From GCA-2709075 sp964492555 (GTDB lineage: Bacteria > Pseudomonadota > Alphaproteobacteria > MPNO01 > UBA2964), in the NCBI GenBank assembly GCA_964492555.1, contig CAZBKQ010000016.1:1-52300 (forward strand): a stretch of DNA of 52,300 nucleotides, written 5' to 3'. A program made the translations under genes and the position numbers. Below, piece by piece: positions 33,459-40,921 of the stretch. The notes under the pieces are model-generated. The model was given only the letters and a program-made list of their open reading frames with translations. It made no database searches and was not told the DNA's origin. Each line of letters opens with the position of its first letter. Position 1 is the stretch's first letter.

Positions 33459-34883
33459 TTACGGCAGATCATCGGCCCATTTCGCGCGAATGCGCTCATC
33501 AAGCTCTTTTGAGGAACGCGCGACAATGGGGAAGGTATCCTTGCGTTTGAAAGGCCGGCAGGCATCGATCACCGCGCGGGAATTGCGCCGGTCGGTTTCG
33601 TCGTCATAACACATCGGATCCAGATGGGTGCTCCAGCATCCATCAATGATGTCGATGTCCTCGCGCAAATCCACCCGGGTCGACATCGCCCAGATCACGT
33701 CATTGATATTGGACGGATCAATATCGTCATCCACCACGATGGTCCATCTGTTGGCGTAGGCGCCGGCATGGCATTGTGAGGCGATCAGCCCCGCCTGCTT
33801 CGCGTGACCGCCATACATCTGTTTTATGGACACCGTCAGCCAGAACCGGCTGCCGCCCGCCTCATGCGCCCAGACACCCTTGATTTCGGGAATGCCCGTA
33901 GCCTCCAGCTGGCTCCAGACCGCGCCGCAACGGTACAGCCCCAGATAGAACGTATTGTCATTAGGCGGCACGGCGGGGATGGCGCCGACCAGGATGGGAT
34001 TGTCACGATGCATCAGTGTTTCGATCCGAATGGCCGGCTCCGGACGGCTGCCGCCGGCGTAATAGCCGGTCCATTCGCCAAGCGGTCCTTCCTGGACCAT
34101 GTCATCGGGATGAATATACCCCTCGAAGGCGATTTCCGCGTTGGCGGGAACCGGCAGGCCGGTCTTCGGCATGTTGAAGATTTCAATCGGCTCTTTCAGA
34201 ATGCCGCCGGCGGCCTCGTATTCGCTCTTGCCGTAGGGGACTTCCAGACCCGCCAGCATAAACAGCGCCGGGTGCATCCCCGCGACCACGGCGACGGGGC
34301 AGGGCTCGCCCCGTTGATGATATTTCTCCATCGTCAGCCGCCCGTGCTTGCCGGGCGACATCATCAGACCCGCGGTCTTCGCGTCATGGCTTTGGACCCG
34401 GTAGGCGCCGTAATTGACCCAACCCGTGTCGGGGTCCTTTGTCACCACCATGCAGGCAGTTCCGATAAAGGGACCGCCGTCATGTTCGTGCCAGACGGGG
34501 GTTGGGATGGAGGTGATATCGACCTTGTCGCCTTCCATGACGTTTTCGAGCAGGGGCCCGCCATTGACGGCCATGGGCTCTTCGGTCGGGCCGTCGCGCA
34601 TGTAATCCCGCCACCAACCGATCAGCTGGTTAATCGAGGCATCGGGTTTCAACCCAACCGCGACATTGATCCGCGGAACCGAGGTCAGGATATTGGCGAG
34701 GACGCGATGACCCTGTGGAAAACCGGGCACTTCATCGAACATCACCGCCGGTGTGCCCATATCGCGCATATAGAGATCAACAATGCCGCCGATTTCCTCG
34801 CCGGTTTCCGCGCCCCTGATGGTTTTCAACTCTCCGATGGCTTCAATTTCTTCAAGCCAGTTCCGCAAATCCTTGTTGGCCAC
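33459..34883 (-). CDS. UbiD-family decarboxylase (prenyl-FMN type)
   Basis: This 474-residue UbiD-like enzyme non-oxidatively decarboxylates, or carboxylates, an aromatic or unsaturated acid using prenylated FMN. It begins DLRNWLEEIEAIGELKTI and has RGEPCPVAVVAGMHPALF and the catalytic-Glu region EGPLGEWTGYYAGG (near 272-285). EALMHRDNPILVG-like and VDDDIDPSNINDVIWAM segments follow. The family size is 450-500. The cofactor-making UbiX is not in the window. It is divergent from the three-subunit Mo hydroxylase operon, suggesting one pathway in which a ring is hydroxylated and decarboxylated. Confidence 0.92.
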   Translation of the reverse strand: MANKDLRNWLEEIEAIGELKTIRGAETGEEIGGIVDLYMRDMGTPAVMFDEVPGFPQGHRVLANILTSVPRINVAVGLKPDASINQLIGWWRDYMRDGPTEEPMAVNGGPLLENVMEGDKVDITSIPTPVWHEHDGGPFIGTACMVVTKDPDTGWVNYGAYRVQSHDAKTAGLMMSPGKHGRLTMEKYHQRGEPCPVAVVAGMHPALFMLAGLEVPYGKSEYEAAGGILKEPIEIFNMPKTGLPVPANAEIAFEGYIHPDDMVQEGPLGEWTGYYAGGSRPEPAIRIETLMHRDNPILVGAIPAVPPNDNTFYLGLYRCGAVWSQLEATGIPEIKGVWAHEAGGSRFWLTVSIKQMYGGHAKQAGLIASQCHAGAYANRWTIVVDDDIDPSNINDVIWAMSTRVDLREDIDIIDGCWSTHLDPMCYDDETDRRNSRAVIDACRPFKRKDTFPIVARSSKELDERIRAKWADDLP

Positions 34884-35051
34884 GTTGGTCCTCTCTGTTG
34901 AGCGAATTTCGGGCGCAGCTTCGGATAATAGGCCTGACCGGTCAACCAGCGCCGGTTCAGCAAATTTCGTTCACGCCCTTGCGAAAATCCGGGCTTGGTG
35001 GGAGCATCCGCGCCATTCCGCAACGTCAATCAAAAGGACGGAAAAGACGCC

Positions 35052-35921
35052 GTGAAAGCGCCAAGATTTAAATATGCACGGCCCGGAACGCTGAGCGAGG
35101 CGTTCGGGCTATTATCGGATTTCGGTGAGGAAGCACGCATTCTCGCGGGCGGGCAAAGCCTGATGCCGACCCTCAATATGCGCTTGTCGCAGCCCGAGAT
35201 CGTGATCGATATCAACAGACTGGACGAGCTGAAAGGCATTTCCGATGAGGGTGATCATATCCGTATCGGGGCGCTGACCCGCCATGTGGAGGTGCTGGAA
35301 TCGTCCATCGTCACCGACAAGCTGCCGCTGATCGCCGAGGCCATTCCCCATGTCGCTCACGTCGCGGTGCGCAATCGGGGAACTTTCGGCGGTTCGGTAG
35401 CGCTGGCCGATCCGGCGGCGGAAATGCCGGCCTGCGCGCTGGCATTGCAAGGCACGTTTGTTGTCGAGGGGCCGAACGGAAGGCGCGAAATAGCAGCCGA
35501 TGATTTCTTTCACAGCCTGTATGAAACCGCGCGCGCGCCTGATGAGATCCTCGTTGAGGCCAGACTGCCCGTCGCGCAGCCCGGGGAAGTGTTCGCCTTT
35601 ATGGAGCTTGCCCGGCGCAAGGGCGATTTCGCCCAGGCCGGTGTTGCCTGCAAGGCGGTGATCTCCGGCGATGTGATCGAAAGCGGAAGGCTGGTTTATT
35701 TCGGCAGCGAATTGAAACCCACTTTGGGTGCCGGCGCGATGGCGGCGCTTGAGGGCAAAAGCTGGTCCGATGATTTGGCGGAGACCGTGGCGGCCGCTTT
35801 GGATGACGATCTCGATCCGATGGAAAATCTGCATGGCAGCGCGGCGATGAAGCTGCATCTGCAAAAAGTACTGACAAAACGGACGTTGTCCGCGGCGGTA
35901 GAAAAGGCGAGGGCGGTGTAA
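35052..35921 (+). CDS. Molybdenum hydroxylase FAD subunit (CoxM type)
   Basis: This 289-residue FAD-binding medium subunit passes electrons from the Mo/FeS subunits to an acceptor. It has PGTLSEAFGLLSDFG, the FAD loop ILAGGQSLMPTLNMRL (about 33-48), and the second FAD stretch VRNRGTFGGSVALADPAAE (about 107-125). The C-terminal CO_deh_flav_C domain follows. I prefer GTG 35052 (VKAPRFKYARPG) as start; the frame is open to 34995. Its TAA overlaps the ATG of the FeS subunit (TAATG), showing translational coupling. Confidence 0.9.
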   Translation: MKAPRFKYARPGTLSEAFGLLSDFGEEARILAGGQSLMPTLNMRLSQPEIVIDINRLDELKGISDEGDHIRIGALTRHVEVLESSIVTDKLPLIAEAIPHVAHVAVRNRGTFGGSVALADPAAEMPACALALQGTFVVEGPNGRREIAADDFFHSLYETARAPDEILVEARLPVAQPGEVFAFMELARRKGDFAQAGVACKAVISGDVIESGRLVYFGSELKPTLGAGAMAALEGKSWSDDLAETVAAALDDDLDPMENLHGSAAMKLHLQKVLTKRTLSAAVEKARAV

Positions 35922-36412
35922 TGGCTGACGAAAAAATTGATATTGCCCTCACGGTGAACGGTGAAAACGTGACCGCGACCGTTCCGGCGCGCATGCATCT
36001 GGTGGATTTTCTGAGGACAGAGCTGGAGCTGACCGGGTCGCATCTGGGGTGCGAGCATGGCATTTGCGGCGCCTGTTCGGTCCGTGTCGATGGCGTTGTG
36101 GTGCGCGGCTGCTTGATGCTGGCGGCGCAATGCGACGGGTCGAACGTGGTGACCATCGAGGGGTTAAGCGACAGCGAAGAGGTCGCCGACCTGCAGGACC
36201 GCTTTGTTGAACGCAACGCCATGCAGTGCGGGTTTTGCACGCCCGGCATGCTGATGACGGCGGCGGAATTGCTGGCGAAGAATGACGAATTGCCGCGCGA
36301 GCAGATACGCGAATTCATGTCGGGTAATTTTTGCCGCTGCACCGGCTATCACGCGATTATCGATGCGATCGAGACCACCATGAAAGACCGCAAGGCGGGA
36401 GGCGCCCGATGA
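35921..36412 (+). CDS. Molybdenum hydroxylase [2Fe-2S] subunit (CoxS type)
   Basis: This 163-residue small subunit carries two [2Fe-2S] clusters. The plant-ferredoxin-like one is in GCEHGICGACSVRVDG with a further Cys in VRGCLML; the second uses CGFCTPGM and NFCRCTGYH. All eight Cys are present. It links the Mo site of the next gene to the FAD subunit before it. It overlaps both neighbours (TAATG and ATGA), so the three genes form one tightly coupled operon in the order FAD, FeS, Mo. Confidence 0.95.
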   Translation: MADEKIDIALTVNGENVTATVPARMHLVDFLRTELELTGSHLGCEHGICGACSVRVDGVVVRGCLMLAAQCDGSNVVTIEGLSDSEEVADLQDRFVERNAMQCGFCTPGMLMTAAELLAKNDELPREQIREFMSGNFCRCTGYHAIIDAIETTMKDRKAGGAR

Positions 36413-38796
36413 ATACCAAGGGCGAGATGACGCAGCTGGACAGGCAGCATTCCTATGTCGGGCGCAACCTGTCGCGTGACAAGGCGAAACGGGCCGTTCA
36501 TGGACGGGGGCGCTATACAGACGACATCACCCTGCCACGCACGGTTCACGCCGCCTTTGTCCGCAGCCCCTATGCGCACGCCAATATCACCACCATCGAT
36601 GTGGAAGCGGCGAAGGCGCATCCGGGCGTTGTCCTTGTCATGACGGGGGCGGAGCTGAAGGAGATGTGTACCGGGCCTTGGCTGGGGACGTTATCCGTGT
36701 TCGAGACGATGAAGACCGCGCCGCAATATCCCATGGCGGTAGAGCGCGCCTGCTGGCAGGGTGAACCGGTCGTCATGGTGGTCGCCGAAAGCCGGGCGGT
36801 TGCCGAAGACGCGGCGGAGCTCGTCGAGATTTCCTATGAAGAACTGCCGGTCGTTGCGCATAAGGAAACCGCTTTGGAGCCGGGCGCCAATCTGGTGCAT
36901 CCCGATCTGGGTGACAATCTGGCGTTTGAAAAGACCATCGATAACGGCGATGTCGAAACCGCCTTCGCCAACGCGGATCATGTGTTGGAGGCGACATTCG
37001 ATTTCGGCCGTCACACGGCGGTCAGTCTGGAGCCGCGCGCGCTTCTGGCATCCTATGAAAAGGATACCGAGCAGCTCACCATCTATACCAGCAGCCAGAC
37101 CCCGCACATGATCCAGGCGATCATCGCCAAGACGCTGGGCTTGCCGGAACATAAATGCCGGGTTGTCGCGCCCTTTGTCGGCGGCTCGTTCGGGCTGAAA
37201 ATCCATTCCTTCGGGGATGAGTTTGCGGCGACTGCGGCCTCGATGAAGCTGGGACGTCCGGTGAAATTCATTGCCGACCGTCTGGAATCCTTCCTGACCG
37301 ATATTCACGCGCGGGAAAACCGGGTGAACGGCAAGCTCGCGGTATCGAAAGACGGTGATATCCAGGCGCTGGAAATCGACATCCTGTCGGGTGTCGGCGC
37401 CTATTCGCAATATCCCCGCACATCGGTGTTTGAGGCCAACCAGATTCTCAACATCACTGGCGGGCCCTATAAGCACGCCCATTACAAGGCGCGTATGCGG
37501 GTCGCCTATATGAACAAGGTGCCGACCAGCCAGTACCGCGCGGTCGGTCATCCCATCGGCAATTCGGTGGGTGAGGCGCTGGTCGATATGGCGGCGGAAA
37601 AGATCGGCATGGACCCGATGGAGCTGCGCCGGCGTAACATCATGGAGGACGATTCCTATCCCCGCATGACCGCGTCGGGAATTGAGGTCGCGGACATGTC
37701 GCACCAGGCCTGTCTCGAGACGCTGGTCGAACGGATGAAATATGACGATCTCTGCGCCGAGCGGGACAGCTTGCGCCAGAAAGGCGTTTATCGCGGCGTC
37801 GGTATTGCGGCCTTTATCAAGGGCACCGCGCCGGGCCCCGCCGGTTATTACGGGGCGGGCGGCGCGCCGATCGCCTCGCAGGACGCGGCAACGGTAAAGA
37901 TTGAACCGTCCGGCAATATCATCTGCGCGGTCGGCGTCACCGATCAGGGGCAGGGTGTCGATACCGTCATGCAGCAGATCACCGCGGGCGCGCTGGGCGT
38001 GCCGCCGGAGATGGTCCGGGTGATAGAGGGCGACACCGATGCGACGCCTTATGGCGGCGGCACCTATGCCTCGCGCGCGACGGCCATCGGTGGTGAGGCC
38101 ACCTATCAGGCGGCCCTGGCGCTTCGGGCGGAATTGCTGGTGCTTGCCGGGGCCTTGTTGCAGGCCGAACCGGACTCGCTCGATATCGTCAATGGAGATG
38201 TCGTCGATTCGGGAACCGAAAATGCCCGTATTCCGTTGTCGGAACTCGGCCGGATCGGTCATTTCCAGGTCGCGCAGCTGCCCAACGATATCGAGCCGCA
38301 GCTCTCGCACACCAAACGCTTCCGCCTGAAGGACGCGCTTTATATCTTCACCAACGGCATTCACGGCGCCTATGTCGAGGTCGATCCCGACACCGGTTTT
38401 ATCACCCTGCTGGATCACTGGGTGGTGGAGGATTGCGGCCGCGTCATCAATCCGTTGCTGGCGGATGAGCAGGTGCGCGGCGGTTGCGTGCAGGGGATCG
38501 GCGGCGCGCTTTACGAACATTGCGTCTATGACGATCAGGCGCAGCTGCTGAATGGCAGTCTGGTGGATTACATCGTGCCGATGGCATCCGAGATGCCGAA
38601 TATCGATGTCGCCCATGTGCAGACCCATACCGGCGTTTCCGAACTGGGATCGAAAGGCGTCGGTGAAAGCGGCACCGGCGCCGCGCCCGCCGTGGTGATG
38701 AACGCGGTCAATGACGCGATCAGCCCTTTCGGGGGCAAGGTCTTCGAACAGCCGATGACGCCGGAGGTGTTGCTGAAGGCACTCGGCAAAATCTGA
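36409..38796 (+). CDS. Molybdenum hydroxylase Mo subunit (CoxL/XDH family, form not CO dehydrogenase)
   Basis: This 795-residue catalytic subunit starts at ATG 36409, overlapping the FeS subunit stop. It reads YVGRNLSRDKAKRAVHGRGR, has the cofactor loops VGGSFGLKIHS and TSQYRAVGHPIGNSVGEAL, TDQGQGVDTVMQQ, and the catalytic Glu in GVGESGTGAAPA. The active-site loop of true CO dehydrogenase (AYXCSFR) is replaced by SQYRAVGHP, so CO oxidation is unlikely. Hydroxylation of an N-heterocycle or aldehyde is expected. It is the only complete Mo-hydroxylase set in the window and could supply electron-transfer subunits to the two orphan Mo subunits. Confidence 0.92.
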   Translation: MNTKGEMTQLDRQHSYVGRNLSRDKAKRAVHGRGRYTDDITLPRTVHAAFVRSPYAHANITTIDVEAAKAHPGVVLVMTGAELKEMCTGPWLGTLSVFETMKTAPQYPMAVERACWQGEPVVMVVAESRAVAEDAAELVEISYEELPVVAHKETALEPGANLVHPDLGDNLAFEKTIDNGDVETAFANADHVLEATFDFGRHTAVSLEPRALLASYEKDTEQLTIYTSSQTPHMIQAIIAKTLGLPEHKCRVVAPFVGGSFGLKIHSFGDEFAATAASMKLGRPVKFIADRLESFLTDIHARENRVNGKLAVSKDGDIQALEIDILSGVGAYSQYPRTSVFEANQILNITGGPYKHAHYKARMRVAYMNKVPTSQYRAVGHPIGNSVGEALVDMAAEKIGMDPMELRRRNIMEDDSYPRMTASGIEVADMSHQACLETLVERMKYDDLCAERDSLRQKGVYRGVGIAAFIKGTAPGPAGYYGAGGAPIASQDAATVKIEPSGNIICAVGVTDQGQGVDTVMQQITAGALGVPPEMVRVIEGDTDATPYGGGTYASRATAIGGEATYQAALALRAELLVLAGALLQAEPDSLDIVNGDVVDSGTENARIPLSELGRIGHFQVAQLPNDIEPQLSHTKRFRLKDALYIFTNGIHGAYVEVDPDTGFITLLDHWVVEDCGRVINPLLADEQVRGGCVQGIGGALYEHCVYDDQAQLLNGSLVDYIVPMASEMPNIDVAHVQTHTGVSELGSKGVGESGTGAAPAVVMNAVNDAISPFGGKVFEQPMTPEVLLKALGKI

Positions 38797-38824
38797 TACC
38801 GCGCAATTCCCACCCCCACCCTGA

Positions 38825-38944
38825 CCCTCCCCCTGATAGGGGGAGGGGAATAATGCGTTCGATCATCGCGTCAGAAATCCCCCTCCCTTCCGGGCAGGGG
38901 ATAGGGGAGGGGAATAATCCCCTTCTCCCTGTCAGGGAGAAGGG
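38825..38944. repeat. Three G/C-rich hairpins downstream of the Mo operon
   Basis: 38825-38848 pairs CCCTCCCCC with GGGGGAGGG. 38879-38912 forms a longer imperfect stem from the same purine/pyrimidine words. 38920-38944 is a perfect 11-bp stem (CCCTTCTCCCT / AGGGAGAAGGG) with a 3-base loop. AGGGGAATAAT follows each of the first two. They look like tandem members of a repeat family and may stabilise or terminate the operon transcript. No T run follows. Confidence 0.65.
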
Positions 38945-38979
38945 CGGCATTTCTGCCGAGAAGGCCGGTTAACAACATT

Positions 38980-39068
38980 TGTCAGCCCGGACTTGATCCG
39001 GCGTCCAGAGACGGAAAGTATAAAGGGCTGAATTCCGGATCGCGCTGACGCTTGTCCGGGATGACAAG
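38980..39068 (-). repeat. Dispersed palindromic repeat, copy 1
   Basis: Read on the minus strand this begins CTTGTCATCCCGGACAAGCG and continues TCAGCGCGATCCGG, then ends near CCGGGCTGACA. The same opening occurs on the plus strand at 40814, so the two are inverted copies of one element about 90 bases long, with divergent centres. Such elements are frequent between genes in alphaproteobacteria. Confidence 0.7.
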
Positions 39069-39119
39069 AGGGAGGCGGTGAGAGCCCGCCTCTATGGCGA
39101 AATCCAGGAGGACCAGACC

Positions 39120-39533
39120 ATGGCCAAGGCAAAAATGCGTCACATCGCGTTGTCGGTGAAAGACCCGCGCGAAGCGGCCGATTTCTTCATCAATGCCTTC
39201 GGGATGGAGGAGGTCGGCGCATCCGGCACCGGCACGATCTATCTCTCCGACGGCACCATCAACGTCGCCATGCTGGCGCGCGACGGCAAGCCGCTCGGCT
39301 ATGAAGGGGACGAGCCGTTCTACGGCATCGATCATTTCGGCTTCTGGTTTGACGATGTCGACGAAGCCTGCGAACAGGTCGAGACCGCGGGCGCGACCCA
39401 TATGATGGGCAACAAGAGCGGCGATCCCAACAGCTTTTTCGAGATCAAGTACCGTACCCCGATGGGCGAGGTGTTCGACGTGACCACCAGCGGCTGGCGC
39501 GGCGCGGTCAAGGAAGTCGAGCCGAAGGAATAG
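39120..39533 (+). CDS. VOC (glyoxalase/bleomycin-resistance) family protein
   Basis: This 137-residue two-module beta-alpha-beta-beta-beta protein has likely metal ligands: His in MRHIALSVKDP, His in YGIDHFGFWFDD, and Glu in NSFFEIKYRTPMG. The His-His-Glu set suggests an active metalloenzyme (isomerase, epimerase or dioxygenase-like). ATG 39120 has AGGAGGA 8 bases upstream. The open frame starts earlier at 39078 but that part overlaps the repeat. It is followed after 5 bases by the DUF4174 gene. Confidence 0.82.
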   Translation: MAKAKMRHIALSVKDPREAADFFINAFGMEEVGASGTGTIYLSDGTINVAMLARDGKPLGYEGDEPFYGIDHFGFWFDDVDEACEQVETAGATHMMGNKSGDPNSFFEIKYRTPMGEVFDVTTSGWRGAVKEVEPKE

Positions 39534-39538
39534 GCGTC

Positions 39539-40009
39539 ATGCCTGTGATCAGGGGTCTCCTGCCGCTCGCGGTCTTTCTGGCGGTGATGCTGTCCGGGCC
39601 GGGCGGGTCCGCCGGGCCGCTCGGGATTTTCCAGTGGGAAAAGCGTGTCCTGTTGGTATTCGCCCCGAAATTCGACGATGGTCGGTATCGCGGACAGGTG
39701 GCGCTGATCGAACGCAACCGTGACGGCATTCTCGATCGCGACATGCAGGTCCTGGAGATCATCGGCACGGAAAATGTCATGGGGTTTCCGACCCCGGCGG
39801 CAAAGGTCGATGCCAGGGCTCTGCGGAAACAATATGATATCGGGCGGGATGAATTCGCCGCCCTGCTGATCGGCAAGGATGGCGGGGTGAAATCGCGTAC
39901 CGCCGCGCCCGCCGATATGTGCGATCTGTTTGATCTGATCGATGGCATGGCGATGCGGCGGGATGAAATGAAGGAACGCGGCAAGAGCATCGCCTGTATC
40001 GGGCACTGA
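39539..40009 (+). CDS. DUF4174 domain protein, exported
   Basis: This 156-residue protein has a hydrophobic leader (about 1-25). The DUF4174 core reads LGIFQWEKRVLLVFAPKFDD, then QVALIERNRDGILDRDMQV, and FAALLIGKDGGVKSR with MCDLFDLIDGMAMRRDEM at the end. The fold is thioredoxin-like but no CxxC is present. It is probably periplasmic; function is unknown. It is sandwiched between the VOC and SDR genes with short gaps (5 and 17 bases), so it belongs to their transcript. Confidence 0.75.
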   Translation: MPVIRGLLPLAVFLAVMLSGPGGSAGPLGIFQWEKRVLLVFAPKFDDGRYRGQVALIERNRDGILDRDMQVLEIIGTENVMGFPTPAAKVDARALRKQYDIGRDEFAALLIGKDGGVKSRTAAPADMCDLFDLIDGMAMRRDEMKERGKSIACIGH

Positions 40010-40026
40010 ATTTTTGGGAGACGAAT

Positions 40027-40800
40027 ATGGATTTGAGTCTGAACGGTAAACGTGCGCTGGTCATGGGATCGACCGGCGGGATGGGCGAGGGGATCGCCCG
40101 CCGCCTCGCCGCGGAAGGCGCGCGGGTCGCCGTCACCGGGCGTTCGACGGACAAGGCCGAGGCCATTGCGGATGAACTCGACGGCGCGGTGGCCTATACG
40201 CTCGATCTTTCCGATGTGGCAAGCGTTGAGAGCGTGATCAAAGCGGCGCAATCCGATTTCGGCGGGCTCGATATCGTGGTCTGTAATGGCGGCGGTCCGC
40301 CGCCGGGCCCCATCGCGGCGGTGGAGCCGGATGTGTGGAACGCGCAGTTCCAGATCATGTTCACCAACCAGCTGCGCATCGTGAATGCCTTCCTGCCCGC
40401 CATGCGGAAGCAAGGCTGGGGCCGTATTCTCGCGGTTTCCTCATCCGGGATTCAGCAGCCGATCCCCAATCTCGGCATCTCCAACTCCATCCGTGCCGCC
40501 CAGGTTGGCTGGGCCAAGACGCTGGCGAGTGAGGTCGCGCCGGATGGGGTGACGGTCAATATCTGTGCGCCGGGGCGCATCCATACCGCGCGGGTCGATC
40601 AGATCGACCAGGCCGCGTCCGAAAAACAGGACAAGGATATCGAGGCTATCCGCGCCGCCAGCCGCGCGACCATCCCGATGGGGCGTTATGGCGAGGTGGC
40701 GGAGTTTGCCGATACGGCGGTCTATCTGCTGTCCGCCAATGCAAGCTATATCACCGGTTCGGTCATCCGCGTCGATGGCGGGATGATAAGAGGGGTTTAG
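40027..40800 (+). CDS. SDR-family oxidoreductase with replaced catalytic Tyr/Lys
   Basis: This 257-residue Rossmann-fold protein has the cofactor loop VMGSTGGMGEGIARRLA and an NGGG in place of NNAG (VVCNGGGPPPGP). The catalytic Ser is present in AVSSSGIQQP. The YxxxK motif is missing: where YSASKAA is expected the protein reads SNSIRAAQVGWAKTL, so Tyr becomes Ser and Lys becomes Arg. The C-terminus is normal (GSVIRVDGGMIRGV). A known divergent SDR branch shares this feature. Activity may be altered or the protein may be non-catalytic. A dispersed repeat follows its stop. Confidence 0.82.
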   Translation: MDLSLNGKRALVMGSTGGMGEGIARRLAAEGARVAVTGRSTDKAEAIADELDGAVAYTLDLSDVASVESVIKAAQSDFGGLDIVVCNGGGPPPGPIAAVEPDVWNAQFQIMFTNQLRIVNAFLPAMRKQGWGRILAVSSSGIQQPIPNLGISNSIRAAQVGWAKTLASEVAPDGVTVNICAPGRIHTARVDQIDQAASEKQDKDIEAIRAASRATIPMGRYGEVAEFADTAVYLLSANASYITGSVIRVDGGMIRGV

Positions 40801-40813
40801 CTCTCAAAGAGAT

Positions 40814-40907
40814 TTGTCATCCCGGACAAGCGTCAGCGTGATCCGGGAACCAGATATTTTTCGTTTTTTCGATTACTGGACCCCGGCTCGGAGGCCGGGG
40901 TGACAAG
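40814..40907 (+). repeat. Dispersed palindromic repeat, copy 2
   Basis: It begins TTGTCATCCCGGACAAGCGT, has a short AT-rich centre (TATTTTTCGTTTTTTCGATT) and ends ACCCCGGCTCGGAGGCCGGG then GTGACAAG. The last part folds as an 8-bp hairpin. It lies between the convergent SDR and hydantoinase genes and is the inverted counterpart of 38980-39068. The hairpin may also act as a terminator. Confidence 0.72.
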
Positions 40908-40921
40908 AGGTGCTGTCGAAA

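Noticed and set aside
36691..38628. Very long antisense open frame (645 codons) opposite the Mo subunit gene, and similar ones at 30176-31606, 47473-49248, 10395-11537 and 4763-5794
   Set aside because: They are mirror frames of real genes, favoured by high GC codon bias. Their translations are rich in His/Arg/Gln without domain motifs, and they have no ribosome sites.
35052..38796. Aerobic carbon monoxide dehydrogenase (CoxMSL)
   Set aside because: The diagnostic AYXCSFR active-site loop is absent (SQYRAVGHP instead), so only the broader molybdenum-hydroxylase name is justified.
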